Assembly (NCBI GenBank): GCA_029781115.1
Contig: JAKOXG010000014.1
Location: 1 to 64,000 of the forward strand
From: Candidatus Cloacimonadota bacterium
Lineage (GTDB): Bacteria; Cloacimonadota; Cloacimonadia; Cloacimonadales; Cloacimonadaceae
DNA: 64,000 bases
Direction: 5' to 3'
The notes under the pieces are model-generated. The model was not told the DNA's origin, did not search any database, and saw only the letters and a program-made list of their open reading frames with translations. This document shows positions 9,169 to 18,083 of this stretch, in pieces. The position numbers and the translations under genes are program-made. Positions within the stretch are counted from its first letter, which is position 1; every line of letters begins with the position of its first letter.

Positions 9169-9305
9169 AATATCCTCTCTTAAGATTGAGCCCTTATTCC
9201 CAAGGCCATTGTTATTCCGTTAGCCAACGAACTCAGGAGCAACCTCAGTTAATACAATATTTATTTAGGCTAAACCTGTCAACAACTTTCTCTCCTCCCC
9301 CTTGT

Positions 9306-9493
9306 CCCTTACTCACCCACCCGGAGATGCCGTGGAGATACTCGGGTTTTTTACGGGAGGCTCCGGGTAATCACCGGGAGGCTAAGTAAGGAAGGAGTGG
9401 GTGAACGGTATCTTTTCACAGGGCTCTTGCCCGCCTCCCACCTTAGACCCTCCTTACTCAAATTAAGGTGGAATTAAGGTGGCAAGCAGGGGC
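9306..9493. repeat. Interspersed repeat family A, copy 1 (two modules)
   Basis: This fills most of the 408-base gap 9169-9576. Module 1 (about 9306-9404) contains GGAGATACTCGGG, CTCCGGGTAATCACCGGGAG and GGCTAAGTAAGG. Module 2 (about 9424-9493) contains CCCACCTTA and AATTAAGGTGGCAAGCA. Both modules recur in the same order, inverted, at 22686-22865; module 1 alone recurs at 62752-62840. The ends are imperfectly inverted (CTTACTCACCCAC against GTGGGTGA). No reading frame is conserved. Confidence 0.85.
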
Positions 9494-9516
9494 CACATGG
9501 ACTGTTACCACAAAGA

Positions 9517-9544
9517 AGCCCCCAGATCCTAAGACCTGAGGGCT
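9517..9544 (-). terminator. Intrinsic terminator after the 1482-residue secreted protein gene
   Basis: A hairpin with arms AGCCCTCAG and CTGGGGGCT (one mismatch) on the minus strand, followed by TTCTTTG, begins about 32 bases after the stop at 9577. Confidence 0.65.
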
Positions 9545-9576
9545 ATTTCTATGCTTTAAGGGTTAGTTTGGGATCT

Positions 9577-12500
9577 TTACTTCAATTCGTGCTTAGTTGG
9601 CTCGAACCTGCTTGCTTCTTCATCGATAATGGTGAACCTTCTTTTGGCCAATTCATCCACGTTCACTCTGCCTCTGAGAGTGTAGCGATAGAGCTTGCTG
9701 GTGACTTTGTAGAAGTTCAGGTTTCCTGATGCGGGCACGGTGACCTCGGTAGTTCCATAGGTTGTGTATGTAGGAGTTGGGTCGAAGTCATAAGGGTCTG
9801 TTGCTACAAAGACGTCATAGCTATGGGCATAGGGTACGGGATTCCATTGCAGGAGAACACCTGTAGATCCCACGAGGGTCAGATCCACCACGGGTGCTGC
9901 CACATTGTCAACCAAGGCATTGCTATCCATAAAGATAGTGATGTTTGGCACGTGGTTAAACGCTGTTCCCGCAGGCGGGGCTGCGTGATTCAGCTCGCCA
10001 CTATCATTGGTTTGACAAGCGCGGGTTCTGCCAGGATAGTTTGGATCCAACGTGACCTGCCATGCGTAGGAAGAAACCGTTTCATTCTGCCAGGTTTTGC
10101 TGGTTCGGATGCCCAAACTTCCACCTGTATAACTGAAAGGAGTGATGGGAATAATGATTTCGCTTACACCTGCAGGGCATGTGATATTGCCATTAAACAC
10201 CTGCTGGTAACCACTCCAGGGTATCCAACCGCTGCTCAAGGTCTTGACATTGGTGTTTTTCATCCAGATTTGCACGGGAATGGTTCGAGCTGAAGGGAAG
10301 TCGCTATAATAGGCAACAGCATGGATGGTTCCGCTGGTAGCTTGGATCTCACTGGCCAGATAGACGGTCTCCGCAACGAAATCCTTATTGGAGACGTTGA
10401 AGGGAGAATTTACCATCGTCGAAGCGCTCTCAATATCACCAATGTAGAGGAAGTTCATGCTTGCGGAATGGACGGTCACCTGCATCAAGGGACTGGAGTT
10501 GTTGGCCTCATTGAGGTCATGGGGATGAGTCACATAACCATAAAAGGTTTTGTTGCCCTCTGCAGTGGGTGTCCAGTTGAGGGTGTGATACACATATCCA
10601 TTGGGGTAGATTTCATCTGTGATAAATTCACTTGCCAGGACGTTACCCGTGCCTTGCTCTATGATGTAGATGGTGTAATCTGAGCGAATGGTCTGCCCCA
10701 CATTCTCCACCTTCAGGGTATAGCTGACAGTTTTACCGACGCTGGCGTAGGTTGGCCCACTGATGCTGGTAACTGCAAGGTCTGTCCCAAGCTCGTTTAT
10801 CATGATATCATCCACGGCGATGTAGAGCACATTGGCTTGCGTGTAAGCATGCCAACCAAAGTAATATTGGGCAGTGCTGGCTGGAGTGAATGTCACGCTT
10901 ATTTCAGTCCAATCTTCAAAGCTGATCTGATCATTGTCATACAAGGCTGTGTTGCTGTTCATGGCAGCCGCAGTGGGAGCTGTGCCCCATTTCAGAGCTA
11001 ATGCTTCATACATTCCTCCCCAACCCGGAGCTTTTACTTTGAAGGATATCTCGTAGGGATGGCCGGCCTGCATCTCACAAGGCATGGTGATCAACCACTC
11101 ATTTTTGGGATATGTTCCGTGCCAAGTTACTCCCGCAGCATTGGGCTGAGAAGCAGCACCATAACTTGCAGTGATGTTCCAAGGTCTCGCATCGCCACCA
11201 CTTTGGGAAGTAATCAAAGTCCAGCCAGGTGGCATATCCCCCGCGGCAACAGAATCGAAGTTCTCACTCCAGGGATAGCTGTCGACGATCGCTTCAGGCA
11301 CAAAGGATTGAGGTGGTTCTGCCACCTTCTCCTCAGAGCCCCGGATAGCCTTCACAGTCCAATAATACTGCCGGAGTGCCAGAGTCATATCACCTTCAGT
11401 GACAGGGTTGAAGTGAAGGTTGGTTGTCGTCCAACTGTGTTCACTGTAGATGGTAGCCGGATTGGTGGCCAGATAGACGGTATAGCTGCTTGGCAAAGAG
11501 CCCTGAACCAAGTCCGGCTGCCAAATGAGATCAAACCCGGTCTTGGGCAGATCAGCTTCACCGTCAACAGGTGAAACGAGGATGGGCGCAGCTATTGGGC
11601 CGGCAACAGGATCAGCGAAATACACCCTCATATTGGGACGCTTATTGCTGGGGGTTCCCGTGCTGACAGTGTCCCAAGGAATATTATCACTGACATAAAA
11701 CATAGCCCTATATGCGGATGGGTATGTTGTGTAGTAGGTTCTGGCGTTTTGTGTATATGCTGACTTCATGTCAAAGCTTACTTCGACCACAATGCTGGAA
11801 ACTCCATCCCAATAGAAGGGTGTGTCAAATTTATGGATGTTATCTCCATCCGTTGGGTAATAGCTATCTACGGAATACACTTCCATGAGGCCGGTCAGGA
11901 ATTTATCGTCGACAAATTCCGTGGCAGTGGTAGTTCCCATGCGGATGGTGAAATTAGGTAGTGCTCCACAGCCAACTGCGGTTTGAGTTCGGAAGCGTAG
12001 CATTTCAATCAGGCCAGCCCCTCCGCTTATCTCAGGGGCCGTGATTATATACTGCTCACGGGCGTTTTTCCAGTATCCACCGTAAACAGCCGGATAATCG
12101 TATTGACCGTTATATGTGGTGGCACTGCCTACATCCTCGCTATAATTCCCTGCAGGCTGCACCGTGAGGTCATCAATGCTGATATACCAAGGATAATTGT
12201 CTAACACACCCCGGATACCGATCCAATGTGTGCCAGTTGAGGGGGCTATGAACCTCCCATAAATGCGCTGATAATCTCCATTGACGAGACCGGTTTGGGC
12301 AAGGATGGTATTGGTCATGCCGGCAATGCTTCCGTCCATTCCACGGTAAATACCCACACTGGCATGGGATGGATCTGCATGATCTTGCCTGGCCCAGAAT
12401 GTAACGACATACCATTTGTTTGCAACCAGATGGAATGGCTTCATCAGCCAAGTGTCGCTGTTGAAATACAAGGTTGCATTGCACTCACCATTTCGGGGGG

Positions 12501-14025
12501 CGCGGTTGCTGGACGTGTTGGAATTGACCAGCCAGTAACTGGAAACATTATCTGCCTTTACCTGTCTCCATCCTTGTACCATGGTGCTACTCACCTGACC
12601 TGTTTCAAAACCTTCAACCAAGGGATAATTGCTGAATACGGGAGTATCCCGCAAGAGCAAGTTGGGCTGCCTGTTGTTTAGAGATCCGGTGCCGGAGGGT
12701 TCGCTGCCATCTCTTCGCCAATATCGATGTAAGTCTGTGGAACTTGTGGTATAATAGAATCTGGGATAACCCCCGGTTCCGGCCCCATCACCGCCATAGT
12801 TTGTTTCCACGCCTATGAGCAGGTTACCGGAGTAATAGTAAAAAGGCGTATCCAGATCAATGACATGCCATCCTGCACGGTTGAAGGTATAGCTTCCTTC
12901 TTTTATCAAAGTAGCGGCAGTGGTAAAGTCATCCCAGGTAGTTGCAGGGGGCTGATTAGCACTGGTAACCATAGCATAGATCTTGTAAGGGATAGAGGCA
13001 CTGCCGGGCGTATCTACACACCACCCTATACTGTTGATGTAACTGCCGGTCCAACCTATTTGACTTTGCTTGTAAAGTGTGAGAGAACGTCCATAACCAT
13101 ACCAGGCATTAAAGGGCTCCACAGCGCTATTAGTCTGACCTGTGCCAACCTCCGTGCCTGGGATAATACCAAAGCTCCAGAGATCAGATGAAATGGTGCC
13201 GGCTGCATTCCGAGCCACCACACGCCAGGTGTGTCCGCCTAAGCTCAGAGAGGAAGGAAGGGTGTAAGTGGTTCCTGACTGATTGCTGCTTACCATGGTG
13301 CCATTCAGATAGACATCATAGCCGGTGGCAGGCGCACTACCGGCAGGAAGTCCCCATTTCAAGCTTTGACCGGGCGTAACACTACCATAATCACTTGGGT
13401 ATTTAGCCACGGGGGCCAGGGGTGGGGAAAACTCTAACTGTATGCGGCTGAGGCTGCTGGAAATAGCATTTGCCGGGGGTGGAGAGCTGGGGCTGGGGTT
13501 GGTGGAATCATTCCGATAGATCAAGCCCGTATCTGGACCACTGCCAAAAGCACCCCAGGCCATAGATGAATAACCGGGAGTATACTGATGAACAGCAATG
13601 ACCAGGTTGTCAGAGTTGTTGTAATTGAAGGTGGTTTGCAGGGAGATTTCCATCCAATTGTTGGCTGCGGGCAACATGGATGACACATCACCATCAAAGA
13701 CCTGAGTGAGCGAGGATAGAGCCACCCAGTCAGAATCGCTGCTAAATGATGTTTTACTGGTGTGTCCCATGTAGATCGTCCAATCTTTGCTGGGGGCAAT
13801 GTCACCGGACACATAAAAGAAACGGATTTTGGTGATTCCCCCAGCGGTGTTGATCTGGGCTTTGGTGTAAATCTGCTGGGAATAGGTATAACCAAAATTA
13901 CCATGAACAGGAAATTGATAGGTGGTTCCCGTGCCCGCACCTATTTGCACAGTGAGGGCATGGCTCAGGCTGAAGAAACTCAGCATCAGAGCCAGTAACA
14001 GAGCAAACGATAGATACTTTTTCAT
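9577..14025 (-). CDS. Large secreted multi-domain surface protein
   Basis: At 1482 residues this is the largest protein in the window. A signal peptide (MKKYLSFALLLALMLSFFSL, cleaved near SHA) directs it out of the cytoplasm. A beta-rich module of about 120 residues seems to occur four times (starting near residues 27, 290, 640 and 1180), each with a G-x-G-T or IG-like opening and a segment such as DNLVIAVH, GNLLIGVE or SSIVVEVS. Two MAM-like/choice-of-anchor-J jelly-roll modules (PLVEGFETG and YPWSENFDSV) and a CARDB-like segment (about 1090-1175) lie between, together with fibronectin-III-like linkers. Unlike other secreted proteins here it has no FlgD-like sorting tail; its C-terminus is short and charged. 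Likely an adhesin or surface-layer component; no catalytic site is recognised. Confidence 0.8.
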   Translation of the reverse strand: MKKYLSFALLLALMLSFFSLSHALTVQIGAGTGTTYQFPVHGNFGYTYSQQIYTKAQINTAGGITKIRFFYVSGDIAPSKDWTIYMGHTSKTSFSSDSDWVALSSLTQVFDGDVSSMLPAANNWMEISLQTTFNYNNSDNLVIAVHQYTPGYSSMAWGAFGSGPDTGLIYRNDSTNPSPSSPPPANAISSSLSRIQLEFSPPLAPVAKYPSDYGSVTPGQSLKWGLPAGSAPATGYDVYLNGTMVSSNQSGTTYTLPSSLSLGGHTWRVVARNAAGTISSDLWSFGIIPGTEVGTGQTNSAVEPFNAWYGYGRSLTLYKQSQIGWTGSYINSIGWCVDTPGSASIPYKIYAMVTSANQPPATTWDDFTTAATLIKEGSYTFNRAGWHVIDLDTPFYYYSGNLLIGVETNYGGDGAGTGGYPRFYYTTSSTDLHRYWRRDGSEPSGTGSLNNRQPNLLLRDTPVFSNYPLVEGFETGQVSSTMVQGWRQVKADNVSSYWLVNSNTSSNRAPRNGECNATLYFNSDTWLMKPFHLVANKWYVVTFWARQDHADPSHASVGIYRGMDGSIAGMTNTILAQTGLVNGDYQRIYGRFIAPSTGTHWIGIRGVLDNYPWYISIDDLTVQPAGNYSEDVGSATTYNGQYDYPAVYGGYWKNAREQYIITAPEISGGAGLIEMLRFRTQTAVGCGALPNFTIRMGTTTATEFVDDKFLTGLMEVYSVDSYYPTDGDNIHKFDTPFYWDGVSSIVVEVSFDMKSAYTQNARTYYTTYPSAYRAMFYVSDNIPWDTVSTGTPSNKRPNMRVYFADPVAGPIAAPILVSPVDGEADLPKTGFDLIWQPDLVQGSLPSSYTVYLATNPATIYSEHSWTTTNLHFNPVTEGDMTLALRQYYWTVKAIRGSEEKVAEPPQSFVPEAIVDSYPWSENFDSVAAGDMPPGWTLITSQSGGDARPWNITASYGAASQPNAAGVTWHGTYPKNEWLITMPCEMQAGHPYEISFKVKAPGWGGMYEALALKWGTAPTAAAMNSNTALYDNDQISFEDWTEISVTFTPASTAQYYFGWHAYTQANVLYIAVDDIMINELGTDLAVTSISGPTYASVGKTVSYTLKVENVGQTIRSDYTIYIIEQGTGNVLASEFITDEIYPNGYVYHTLNWTPTAEGNKTFYGYVTHPHDLNEANNSSPLMQVTVHSASMNFLYIGDIESASTMVNSPFNVSNKDFVAETVYLASEIQATSGTIHAVAYYSDFPSARTIPVQIWMKNTNVKTLSSGWIPWSGYQQVFNGNITCPAGVSEIIIPITPFSYTGGSLGIRTSKTWQNETVSSYAWQVTLDPNYPGRTRACQTNDSGELNHAAPPAGTAFNHVPNITIFMDSNALVDNVAAPVVDLTLVGSTGVLLQWNPVPYAHSYDVFVATDPYDFDPTPTYTTYGTTEVTVPASGNLNFYKVTSKLYRYTLRGRVNVDELAKRRFTIIDEEASRFEPTKHELK

Positions 14026-14172
14026 GATATCAGCTCCCTTTGAATTGAGGTGTGTTGAGGTTTGATGGCCTTGCCTGTGCTACCACTGAAGGCTGATAGG
14101 CAAAGACCGGTTTGATATTGACTTTGGAAGTTTGGGGATGCAGCATCAGGAAAATCATACAGACACAATTCC

Positions 14173-14230
14173 CTTACGGGACTGCAAGCCCCGCCCGGCT
14201 CAGCCTCCGGCTGGCTAAAATCACCGTAAG
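14173..14230 (-). promoter_or_regulatory. Nested inverted repeat in leader of secreted-protein gene
   Basis: CTTACGG at 14173-14179 pairs with CCGTAAG at 14224-14230, and inside it CAGCC pairs with GGCTG across a three-base loop (about 14201-14213). The element lies 150-200 bases before the start codon at 14025 and could form a folded 5' leader or a cruciform. It matches no riboswitch consensus I know. Confidence 0.4.
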
Positions 14231-14345
14231 TCATTGCGCCTCCTACATGCTGCGTGAGCACAAAATAAAACTAACAAACCTAATTGTAACCTACCGCCTT
14301 CGTTGAGATGGCGATGGTCACGCCATACTATGAAGCCAACGGTAA

Positions 14346-14373
14346 TTGATAGTGGAATTTTGTCAAGTATAAT
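14346..14373 (+). promoter_or_regulatory. Possible plus-strand promoter facing into the transglutaminase gene (antisense)
   Basis: TTGATA (14346-14351), a 16-base spacer and a perfect TATAAT (14368-14373). No plus-strand gene follows; a transcript would run antisense into the 3' end of the gene at 14455-16971. Confidence 0.3.
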
Positions 14374-14454
14374 CGGGCTTTCGGAGGCACAAATCCCATC
14401 GGCAAAAAACCCTAATCGACTGTTGTCAATGAAGCTGACTTACAAACAAAAAAC

Positions 14455-16971
14455 TCAGTTCAGATTATCCCAGATTCCTTCAAACATCTGCCATTTGCCC
14501 TCTTTCTTGACGAGCGTGAAGACGCGCACGGCATTGCGTTGGTCTTGATTCACCGCATCCAGCCAGGCTTGGCAAAATTGATAGTAACTGGGCGGATCAC
14601 TCATTTCCTGATAGCCCAGCCAGATGAATTCTTTATCTAAAGCTTTGACCTTATCCAAGGTGCGTAGTGAGTTTTCGTGATCCAAGCTGCCCAAGATGAT
14701 GAGCTTATCGGTCTCTTTCAATAGTTCCTCACCGACGATGGAGGCTACGAAGTCGCTGATCTCCTGCCAAGAGCGGGGATACTGCCGGGTTGGGAGCACG
14801 ATGGACAGGCTGTCTGCCCCGTCAAAGTCGATCTTCTGCATCATGAAACCGGTCTGGCTGTCGGAGATGCGGTAGCCAAATTGGAGGTAGTATTTGTTTT
14901 GGGGCAATTCCAGCCTGTAACTGCCGTCTTCAGCCTGTTTGAAGCTGTGGTTGAGGCTGTAGAAACTGGCGTCTTCCCACTTGGTGATCACCAGCTTGGA
15001 GGTGTCGATGGAGAGGGGTAAGCCTTCCTCATCCTGGACGCTCACTTTCAGGGCTCCCTTTGCGGGTTCCTCCTGCTCTCCCCCACTCCAGATTTCGCCC
15101 TTTTCGATGTCATAATATTGCCATTCGCCCTCGATTTTGGCCACGATCAGGTTGGGGATGCGGGCAAAAGCCGCTGGAATGCCGTTGGCGCGGGCGATAT
15201 TGACCGCCAGGATGCGCTTTTGCAGGGCGGTGAGATACTTACGACTCCAGGCAGTGCTGGCGGGAAGCAGGCCGGCGAGAGCTTTTTCAGGCTTCACCTT
15301 GTATCTTTTGGCCATAAAGCGGCTGATATTGGACAGCTTTTCCAGCTCGGTATTGCCTTTTTGATAAAACACCCTGGGATACAGCTGATAGCCTATCTTT
15401 TTATCGTAGACAGGCTGAGGCAGTTCTTCATAATACACGGCCGGACTGATGATTTGATGCAGGTCTTCCTCTGAGCAGTCTGAGTCTTTCTGTTGCAGGT
15501 AAAAGTGGTAAAGCGCCTCGAATTGGCCGGCATTCATCTGCCACAAAAGCTTGGGATCGTCTTCCAACAAGAAGCTCAGGAAACCTGGCTCCAGGTGGTC
15601 AGTCCTGTCCGCAAAGAGCTTGAATTCCAAGGCATTGCCTCTGCAGGCGGTATAGACCTTCCAATAGAGTGAATCTGCCTGCATGGAAGTGGGCAGGTTC
15701 TGATGGTATCTGGCAAATTCCTTATCCCTTGCGGCGATGCGCTCCTTGATCCGCTTCACGTTATCCTGATAGCTTTGCGGGGCCTGTTGCCATTCAAATT
15801 CATTGGCAGGGTAGTGGAGGATTTGGTTTTGGTCTTGCAGGTCTGCATCAGAGAGCACCAATTCTACCTCAAAGGAGTTTTCCTCGGAGGAAGGCACTAA
15901 GATGAGAGCGTGTTTATCGTCTTTCTGGGCAGCCAGATAGAAGGCTCCCCGGCCTACGCTGATGGTGAATTTCCCTTGCTCATCGGCCCGGAAATAGCTA
16001 ATGGGACGCAGCATTCCCCAGTTGTAGACAAAGATGCCCACGATGGCTTCGGATGCAGCTTCGCCGGACTCATCCCGGACGCTGATCTGCAGCTTGCGGG
16101 TGCGTTCACCGGCGTAATTGGGTGTAGAATTGATGCTTTTGTGGTATCTGCCGGAGGCGATCACCTCGTCATTGCTGGAGGCCAGCGAGCCATTGGCTAA
16201 AATGAGCACCGTCTTGTCTATCAGGCCGCTAAACCACGTTTGATCAGGGAAATAGGCGGCGTCCATGTCGCCGGTATAGTGCCAGGCACCATCGAGCCAC
16301 ACTTCCGCCCAGGCGTGGTTGTTATCCTGATGCGCCCACCAAGGTGCGCTGGCCGGACGGGCAGGCAAACCCACGGTGCGTGCCGCAGCGACAAAGAGGA
16401 TTTGCATCTCTTCACAACGCCCTAAGTAAGAGGATGTGGTGATGTCCAAGGGAGCAAGGTCCCGACCGCTGGTAGGCTGGAAGACCAAGCGTTCCAAGCC
16501 CCAATCGCAAACCTTGCGGTAGAGATCCAGCTCGTCGGTGGCAGAATCCAGGATCTCTGCCAAGCCATCATCCATGAAGGCCTTACGGTAGGCTTGGATG
16601 CGCTCATCGGCCACGGTTTGCTTGGCCACGTAAGAGAGGAAAAACTCCGGCTCCAGCTCAAACTCCCGGGTATTCAAAAGCTGCGAGATCTGCATGTAAT
16701 TGCTGTAAACGTCGCGCGGGTCGGTGATTTGCAGAATGCCATCTATCTCGTAAGCAATGAGATAGTGCATCAGGATGTCGTCATGCTCTCTGAGTAGCTT
16801 TTTGTATGCTTTACGAGAGGTAGCATCGAGGTTCTTGAGGTTTTGCTTGGCTTGCTGGCTGATTTCTTTGTAAAGTTTGGGATTGCCCCGCTTGGTATAA
16901 GCTGAAGGCAGTGCGCTTAAGCAGCTAAGGATAAAGAGGCTAACGATGATGAGGATGATCTTGTTTTTCAT
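14455..16971 (-). CDS. Exported transglutaminase-fold protein with a second, degenerate copy
   Basis: An 838-residue protein with an N-terminal signal or anchor (MKNKIILIIVSLFILSC). The ATG at 16969-16971 is preferred over one 19 codons upstream because it starts the signal peptide and lies clear of dprA. A transglutaminase-like core spans about residues 130-260, with Cys186 in GRCEEM, His219 in NNHAWAEVW and Asp235 in TGDMD, so cysteine protease or amide-hydrolase/transferase activity is possible. A beta-sandwich domain follows (about 285-390). A second region (about 570-690: RILAVNIARANGIPAAFARIP then EGEWQYYDIEKG) matches the same fold but has no equivalent Cys or His, and is again followed by a beta domain. 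It looks like an internal duplication with one dead copy. Substrate is unknown, probably peptide or protein in the envelope. Confidence 0.83.
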   Translation of the reverse strand: MKNKIILIIVSLFILSCLSALPSAYTKRGNPKLYKEISQQAKQNLKNLDATSRKAYKKLLREHDDILMHYLIAYEIDGILQITDPRDVYSNYMQISQLLNTREFELEPEFFLSYVAKQTVADERIQAYRKAFMDDGLAEILDSATDELDLYRKVCDWGLERLVFQPTSGRDLAPLDITTSSYLGRCEEMQILFVAAARTVGLPARPASAPWWAHQDNNHAWAEVWLDGAWHYTGDMDAAYFPDQTWFSGLIDKTVLILANGSLASSNDEVIASGRYHKSINSTPNYAGERTRKLQISVRDESGEAASEAIVGIFVYNWGMLRPISYFRADEQGKFTISVGRGAFYLAAQKDDKHALILVPSSEENSFEVELVLSDADLQDQNQILHYPANEFEWQQAPQSYQDNVKRIKERIAARDKEFARYHQNLPTSMQADSLYWKVYTACRGNALEFKLFADRTDHLEPGFLSFLLEDDPKLLWQMNAGQFEALYHFYLQQKDSDCSEEDLHQIISPAVYYEELPQPVYDKKIGYQLYPRVFYQKGNTELEKLSNISRFMAKRYKVKPEKALAGLLPASTAWSRKYLTALQKRILAVNIARANGIPAAFARIPNLIVAKIEGEWQYYDIEKGEIWSGGEQEEPAKGALKVSVQDEEGLPLSIDTSKLVITKWEDASFYSLNHSFKQAEDGSYRLELPQNKYYLQFGYRISDSQTGFMMQKIDFDGADSLSIVLPTRQYPRSWQEISDFVASIVGEELLKETDKLIILGSLDHENSLRTLDKVKALDKEFIWLGYQEMSDPPSYYQFCQAWLDAVNQDQRNAVRVFTLVKKEGKWQMFEGIWDNLN

Positions 16972-16985
16972 GGCAGTAGGCTTGT

Positions 16986-18083
16986 TTAAAGGAGGACAAA
17001 ACTGTTTCCGGAGGCTTTGGCGATGCAACGCTTCAGCTCCAGATTGAGGAGAATGATGGAGAGCTTGCCAAAGCTGAGGCTGGTGATGATGAGCAGTTCA
17101 TCAAAAAACAGCTCCCTCTGCTCGGCTTCAAAGATGTCCAAGACCTTTTGTTCGTCTTCGGTAAGCTCCGGCAAGGCTTGGAGTTGTTCGTCTTCTTCCG
17201 GCTCAATGCCCATCTGTTCCATCAGGTCTTCGGGGCAGGTCACGGGACGGGCACCGCTTTTGATCAGATGGTTTGGCCCTTGGGCATTGGGATGGTTGAT
17301 TTGCCCCGGAAGAGCCAGGAGATCGCGGTTTTGCTCAATGGCATATTTGGCGGTGAGCAGAGCACCGCTGGTGATGGGGCCTTCCACCACATAAACGCTT
17401 GATGAAAGAGCGGATACAATGCGGTTTCTGGCAGGGAAGTTCCACTTTTCAGCCTTGGTTCCGGGTTCATATTCGCTGATCAGGGCACCGCTTGCAATCA
17501 CCCTTTTGGCCAGCTCACGGTTTTGAGGTGGGTAGATGCTTTCCACACCACTGGCCAAGACGGCGATGGTCTTGCTTCCCTCTTCCAGAGCGGTTAGATG
17601 GGCGATTGTGTCTATACCCATCGCCAAGCCACTGATGATGGTGACACCGGCTTTGCAGACGGGCGCCAGAGTCTTGCGGCACATTTGCTGCCCATAAGCG
17701 CTGGGTTTGCGGGTGCCCACCACGGATAAACACTTGGCATCCAAGGCAGAGGGCAGATCACCTCTGTAGTAGAGCACGGCGGGTGGACTGTATATCTCCT
17801 TGAGCCCTATGGGATAAGCGGGGTCTGTGTAGCCCATGACTTTTATCTCGTAGGTCTCAGCCAGCTTGGAGATCTGGGGATAGTTTTCCGGTAGCTGGAA
17901 ATTGGCTAAATACTCCAAACCCGCAGGTTTAAAGCTATCATCCTGATAGAGATCGTGGCTGCGATTGCCTACATATTCAAGTGGATCACCCCATGTTTGC
18001 AACAGGCGAATCAGCTCTTTGCCTCTAATCTCCGGTACGCTTTTGAGGCAGACCCAGGCTTTGAGGGTATCTGAAGAGTTCAT
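16986..18083 (-). CDS. dprA: DNA-processing protein DprA/Smf
   Basis: DprA binds incoming single-stranded DNA and loads RecA during natural transformation; it is widely conserved even in species not known to transform. This 365-residue form has an N-terminal helical region, the Rossmann-like core (SVVGTRKPSAYG, SGLAMGIDTIAH, FPARNRIVSALS and GPNHLIKSGARPV, about residues 120-305) and a C-terminal winged-helix domain. Its ATG overlaps the obgE stop (ATGA), so the two are translationally coupled. No other competence gene is present in the window. Confidence 0.95.
   Translation of the reverse strand: MNSSDTLKAWVCLKSVPEIRGKELIRLLQTWGDPLEYVGNRSHDLYQDDSFKPAGLEYLANFQLPENYPQISKLAETYEIKVMGYTDPAYPIGLKEIYSPPAVLYYRGDLPSALDAKCLSVVGTRKPSAYGQQMCRKTLAPVCKAGVTIISGLAMGIDTIAHLTALEEGSKTIAVLASGVESIYPPQNRELAKRVIASGALISEYEPGTKAEKWNFPARNRIVSALSSSVYVVEGPITSGALLTAKYAIEQNRDLLALPGQINHPNAQGPNHLIKSGARPVTCPEDLMEQMGIEPEEDEQLQALPELTEDEQKVLDIFEAEQRELFFDELLIITSLSFGKLSIILLNLELKRCIAKASGNSFVLL

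Larger units (their letters stand above)
14026..14454. other. 429-base intergenic region with structured leader
   Basis: No supported gene. The segment upstream of the secreted protein contains a nested dyad (listed separately) and a TATAAT-type plus-strand promoter match. A weak minus-strand frame (14022-14261) has neither a good ribosome site nor a recognisable domain. Confidence 0.5.

Noticed and set aside
9169-9305. Third gene of a toxin-antitoxin module
   Set aside because: The frame beginning near 9186 runs through repeat family A, and similar peptides appear at the other copies because of the DNA repeat, not selection on protein.
14022-14261. 79-residue minus-strand frame upstream of the large secreted protein
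   Set aside because: It overlaps the next start, has no domain and covers the structured leader; more likely untranslated leader.
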